Positions 60,497 to 64,000 of a stretch of 64,000 nucleotides of DNA are shown here, piece by piece. Source of the DNA: Thuidium tamariscinum (Eukaryota; Streptophyta; Bryopsida; Hypnales; Thuidiaceae); contig OX344757.2 in assembly GCA_947034885.2 (NCBI GenBank), positions 8,246,001 to 8,310,000 on the forward strand, read 5' to 3'. Position 1 is the stretch's first letter. Every line of letters begins with the position of its first letter. The translations under genes and the position numbers were made by a program. A model generated the notes under the pieces. That model was not told the DNA's origin and made no database searches. It saw only the letters and a list, made by a program, of their open reading frames with translations.

Positions 60497-61550
60497 CATC
60501 TATACCTTAAGACACGTACTAGTTTGTTTTGTTTGTTTGTCACGTTGAGATCTCCTAGCCCGTGCATTCCCCAGTGGTGTGCTTGGTAGCATTGGAAAGC
60601 TCTTGGCAAGGAAGGGTGCATGGGCTTGGTTTCATGGCGTTCCAACCTATGGTGTGAAAGTTATGGATTTTTGAGTATTTTTGGTTCTCAAAAATTAGAA
60701 AATTACTCTTACTTTGATTTTGGTTGCAATCTTGGTACCATCGGAAAGCTCTTGGTGAAGAGGGGTGCACAGCCTTTGTTTCATGGCATTCCAACTTAAG
60801 ATGAGAAAATTATTGAATTTCAAAGTTTTCATGCATTCCAAAATTTGATTTGAGTATGGCAACAGCATAGGGCACACTAGTCTATACCTTCAGACAAGTA
60901 GTTTGTTTTGTTTTGTTTGTCACCTTGAGATCTCCTAGTCCATCGGGCCTTCGGTCGTGTGTTTGGTACCGTTGAAAAGCTCTCACTGAGGAGGGGTGTA
61001 CGGGCTTGGTTTCAAGGCATTCTGACCTACAATGTGAAAATTATGGATTTTTGAGTTATTTTTGGTTATAAAAAAATTAAAATTACTTTTACTTTGATTT
61101 TGGTTGCAATCTTGGTACCATCAAAAGGCTTTCGACAAGGAGGGCTGCACGGGCTTTGTTTCATGGCATTTAAGGTAGGTAACCCAAAATGGCACCTGAC
61201 CTTAAAGCGCCTTGTACAACGTGCATACATTTTCAAAATCAGTCATGTACCCAGACTATAGATGGCGCTTTCAGAAACACACTTTGACTCTTAATAACTT
61301 TTGCATTCGGTATCCAAATCCACTGTTCTTTGGTACGTTGGAACGTGCTTTCACTCACCAACAAGACTATAAAAAAAATTTGAACAACATAATAACAAGA
61401 ACTAGGCACAGTATGAAAAACTGGCTTTTTGGAGTGTACCTACCTTAAACCTATGATGTGAGAGTGCTTGAATTTCAAAGTTTTTATGCATTCCAAAATT
61501 ACTTCTATTTGATTTTTACTGTGACTGTGGCAACGGCACAGGGCACACTA
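60497..61550. repeat. Large tandem repeat, two units, second one interrupted
   Basis: Unit 1 is about 60497-60876 and unit 2 about 60882-61550. Shared landmarks in order are CTATACCTT or CATACCTT, AAGACA, TTGAGATCTCCTAG, GGTTTCATGGCGTTCC or its variant, AAAATTATGGATTTTTGAG, TTTGATTTTGGTTGCAATCTTGGTACCATC, TTTGTTTCATGGCATT and GGCACACTAG. Unit 2 is split by the TTAA element at 61174-61444. Each unit also contains an inner half-repeat, since the GGAAAGCTCTTGG and CATGGCATTCC motifs occur twice. Confidence 0.8.
61174..61444. mobile_element. TTAA-flanked terminal-inverted-repeat insertion
   Basis: 271 bp flanked on both sides by TTAA (61170-61173 and 61445-61448). The ends are GGTAGGTAACCC and the complement TGTACCTACC. 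The uninterrupted unit 1 of the host tandem repeat shows the empty site, because its sequence runs straight from CATGGCATTCCAACTTA into ATGAGAAAAT. The interior has CTTTTGCATTCGGTATCC and no coding frame. TTAA duplication is typical of piggyBac-like elements. Confidence 0.78.
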
Positions 61551-62338
61551 GTGGAACTGAAAAGGAGAAGAGTGCTTGTGGATGATGGAGAATGAATGGT
61601 CCATTTTCAGCCTGGACTGATAAGCTCTAAGTTAACTTAGACCTGACGGTGATTGCTCAGCTTGAGGATGAGATCGCAGTTGGCTAACTTAACCCCTTAA
61701 CGCCGGAGGCGCCATTTTGTGGCGTTTGGATGAGGGCTTGGATGTCTGGAGGGTCGAACGTAAGCATTTTTCATCGAGGAACTTGAATGCTGTGGGGTCG
61801 GTTGGTTGTAGAGTACGTACACGTTGTTAATGTTGGCGTGCAGTTGTATATGAAGAAGCAAAATTGATTATGACAAGGAAAACGGGACAGGGCTTTCATA
61901 CTCAGTGGGCAGCTTAGGTGCCTACATGCTCTGTGAGGGCACCATTTGTAAAATTTCTGAAAGAAATATGAGCTGCCCGAGACTGACTGCTCAGAGAGAG
62001 GTTCACAAAATTTTGCTTTCACTGTAGAGCCACGTCAGCTGGCGGGCAGGTCAAGTGTCGCTGAAAGAAACAGTTGATATTGGAGACAGTAACGAACTGC
62101 TGAGCGCGGAAGACGGGTGAAAAGATCAGGATGGCGATAATAACAGCCGCCGCCACCAAGCTTCCTTCATGGAACTTTGTACCTCCATAATGCTGTACGA
62201 AGTGCAAATGGCGGTCGAAATGTGTACACAATGAAAACTCCGCAATGCTGTGAATCATTGTCTGTAGAGTTTGCATTCTCTCATGAATTATAGAATCTAG
62301 TCGCAACTGAGCGTGCACACTAAATTGAGGTCACAGCA
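61551..62338. other. Intergenic before the last gene
   Basis: CTTAACCCCTTAACGCCGGAGG at about 61687 resembles the TTAA-CCCC repeat ends. A minus-strand frame at 62318-62019 contains a hydrophobic stretch (SLVAAAVIIAILIFSP), but no other support was seen. The segment next to 62338 may be the promoter of the unrecognised gene. Confidence 0.35.
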
Positions 62339-62760
62339 ATGACTAGACGGAGCAGTAAGCGGAAGTTTAGTTATCTTCCATGTCCACAGCCTCACCCAAC
62401 TTGGAGTAGTCATGAGGCACGAGTGATTACATCGCATCTCCTTGTCGATCATGCAGCAAGTAACTGGCAAGTAGAATACTTCCTGTCTATGCTAGATGAA
62501 GATTATCTTATGACTTTACTGAAACTTGCAACTGATACAAGCAAGCCATTCCACTTCAATAGATCACCTCAGAATTTACGAGCACTCTGGTGCTCGTGGG
62601 GAGGTCGAATTTTGGGTTGGCCTGCAGACAGACCTGAGGGCCATCCTCGAGGATTCTCTGCTCAGGTTCACCTTCTTCTGAGGGAGTGTATATTCCCATT
62701 TCCAAAAGTAGAGCATAATGTTAGTGAGGAAGATGAAGGGGTTGTCGCGAACCGAAGCGC
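62339..62760 (+). CDS. First frame of an unrecognised gene
   Basis: ATG at 62339 opens a frame starting MTRRSSKRKFSYLPCPQPHP. It contains LLVDHAASNWQVEYFLSMLD, DYLMTLLKLATDTSKPFHFN, LRALWCSWGGRILGWPADRP and HLLLRECIFPFP. This looks like real protein to about residue 125. The frame stays open to 63082 but turns into Arg/Ser/His-rich text after about 62760, where a second frame (from 62718) looks more natural. An intron or a frameshift near 62720-62760 probably links the two. I do not recognise the family. Confidence 0.45.
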
Positions 62761-64000
62761 TGTGGATCACCAACGCCGCAGATCTCCCACGATCCCATTC
62801 ATCGGTTGTCCAAGAAGTCGGTTGTCTGGGCGCTGCAATGCCACACCACATCGATCGATCAACGTGCATCGAAGGCAGTGCTCTGGAGACGAGACGACGG
62901 TCCAGAGAGGTATCGATATCGAGGCAGTCGGGCCAAGCAGCGGAAGAGGACGCCGTCCGAGGAGTAGAGGATCAGCGCGGGCGTGGGCAGAGGAGGTATC
63001 AGCTGCTGCAGACGGAGCCCGCGGACTCGTCGCCCTCCAGCATCAAAGCAGCGGCGACACTTGTAACTCCCACGCCAACTGATCAGGTGAGAGAGGCCGT
63101 CGATCACACATCTGTCCATGCATACAATAGCGTAGAGGGTCAGGAGTTGGTTTGTATAGAAAGGCAACTACTCGACGTAAGTATACAAGAAGGTTCCGAC
63201 AACATGGAAAACATGAGCGAAGCATACATCGTAGGTGAAAGAATCGACCCCGTCACAAGATACAAGTACTTTCGCTTACAGTTCAGAAATGGTGACTTTG
63301 ATGATTTCCCCGCTGGAGCAGTGCATCGCCTAATTCGAGAATCTCGAATTCGAGAAAATGCAGCTACTTCTCGTGTAGTGCAGGCGCATGTTGACAATAC
63401 GCAGTTGATTGGGGACTTCGTGCGCGTTGACGATGTCGGGGACGATCCTTATGACGGGCATCCCTCCTCAGCTGATGACTTCTTCCTGCACACATCATTT
63501 GATGAAGACATGACTTCATGCAACTCTTCCTCATCAGATTCAGATCGACATGGCCCCTTTGCGAACCGCAGCATGAGTCCTCCTACTTGTAGCAATGCCA
63601 TTCACGACATGGACTCGGAGGCTACTATATCAGATGGAGAGTACAACGCAGACACACATATGACTAACACTATTCGAGAAGGAGTCCTCGCAACTGCTCG
63701 ACAGCGTCGATGCAGTCAGAAAGGAAGGGGAGTCCTCATCCGCAAGACACACAATGCCCGCCTCTGTGAGGACGCTCAGATAAGGGTAATTTCCCCCGAG
63801 AATGCGGCCACTAATTTGAAGTCCTCCCAACGGCTTTCCCGCCCAAGCAGAGCACAGATTCAAAATATGGAGGCAGGTCCATCAAATGCTGCCTGTCAGG
63901 AACCACCCAACGACATTGGATATGTCGAAGGCGTCAGTAGTGACAGTAGCTCAGATTCATGGTATAATGAAGAACACGACAAAAGGACCAAGAAACGCTT
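62718..64000 (+). CDS. Long open frame running off the window, unrecognised
   Basis: The frame beginning ATG 62718 has no stop through 64000, more than 425 codons. Protein-like landmarks are SHSSVVQEVGCLGAAMPHH, EAYIVGERIDPVTRYKYFRL followed by QFRNGDFDDFPAGAVHRLIR (a compact beta-rich stretch with a chromo- or Tudor-like look), and a long Ser/Asp-rich disordered part (SFDEDMTSCNSSSSDSDRHG). Basic patches (KGRGVLIRKTH) and YVEGVSSDSSSDSWYNEEHD follow near the edge. It probably continues from the 62339 frame. The 3' part is outside the window, so the family could not be determined. A transposon-encoded or chromatin protein is possible. Confidence 0.55.
   Translation, partial: MLVRKMKGLSRTEALWITNAADLPRSHSSVVQEVGCLGAAMPHHIDRSTCIEGSALETRRRSREVSISRQSGQAAEEDAVRGVEDQRGRGQRRYQLLQTEPADSSPSSIKAAATLVTPTPTDQVREAVDHTSVHAYNSVEGQELVCIERQLLDVSIQEGSDNMENMSEAYIVGERIDPVTRYKYFRLQFRNGDFDDFPAGAVHRLIRESRIRENAATSRVVQAHVDNTQLIGDFVRVDDVGDDPYDGHPSSADDFFLHTSFDEDMTSCNSSSSDSDRHGPFANRSMSPPTCSNAIHDMDSEATISDGEYNADTHMTNTIREGVLATARQRRCSQKGRGVLIRKTHNARLCEDAQIRVISPENAATNLKSSQRLSRPSRAQIQNMEAGPSNAACQEPPNDIGYVEGVSSDSSSDSWYNEEHDKRTKKR

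Noticed and set aside
62019..62318. Minus-strand 99-codon frame with a hydrophobic stretch
   Set aside because: There is no other support, no family resemblance and no clear gene structure. It was kept only as a remark in the intergenic entry.
1..64000. CRISPR arrays, operons, rRNA or tRNA genes
   Set aside because: None was seen. The gene structure is eukaryotic, and the repeats are inverted or diverged tandem repeats rather than spaced identical direct repeats.

Overview
The window is nuclear DNA from a land plant. It has intron-rich genes with GT-AG introns of mostly 100-600 bp, separated by AT-rich intergenic DNA packed with inverted-repeat (foldback/MITE) elements. Several genes belong to plant families: a PATROL1/MUN-domain protein, a BAHD acyltransferase and a VIMAG-motif GLUTAMINE DUMPER-like protein. 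The other genes and the repeat style suggest a non-seed plant (bryophyte, lycophyte or fern), but this is inference and the species cannot be named from the sequence.

Layout. 1-7304 (+): a small acidic gene whose introns hold five foldback elements, then a 10-exon gene of about 1,110 codons. The second gene joins a ParB/sulfiredoxin-like N-terminal region, a charged coiled-coil linker and a C-terminal beta-class DNA (N4/N6) methyltransferase-like region. It carries five in-frame stops, four of them explained by C-to-T change at Gln or Arg codons and the fifth possibly so. 8746-12304 (+): an EF-hand-like gene. 13954-17253 (-): an intact four-exon BAHD acyltransferase of 448 aa. 19353-19862 (-): a GLUTAMINE DUMPER-like membrane protein. 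23786-28188 (+): an intact three-exon hAT-transposase-derived gene of 914 aa. 29590-30721: two foldback elements. 31222-41576 (+): a complete 26-exon PATROL1-like gene of 1,119 aa. 42595-44374 (+): a seven-exon 305-aa gene tentatively placed in the C1orf74/DUF4504 family. 45485-48711 (+): a decayed LINE with a CACTA-type MITE nested in it. 49891-51045 (-): an intron-less Ubl-Ubl-Cys-rich-RING protein. 52900-61550: a repeat field with a near-perfect 1.08-kb palindrome, TTAA-bounded repeats, nested MITEs and tandem units. 62339-64000 (+): the 5' part of an unrecognised gene that runs off the window.

The ordinary genes look like unrelated housekeeping or physiology genes: membrane trafficking (PATROL1), phenolic or polyamine acylation (BAHD) and amino-acid export control (GDU). 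Nothing suggests an operon or cluster. The least ordinary content is the ParB-methyltransferase pseudogene with its foldback-filled neighbour, the double-ubiquitin-like RING protein, and the long palindrome with a decayed relative nearby.

All exon boundaries were read by eye from GT/AG sites and reading-frame continuity. No similarity search was run. Family names rest on motif recognition.
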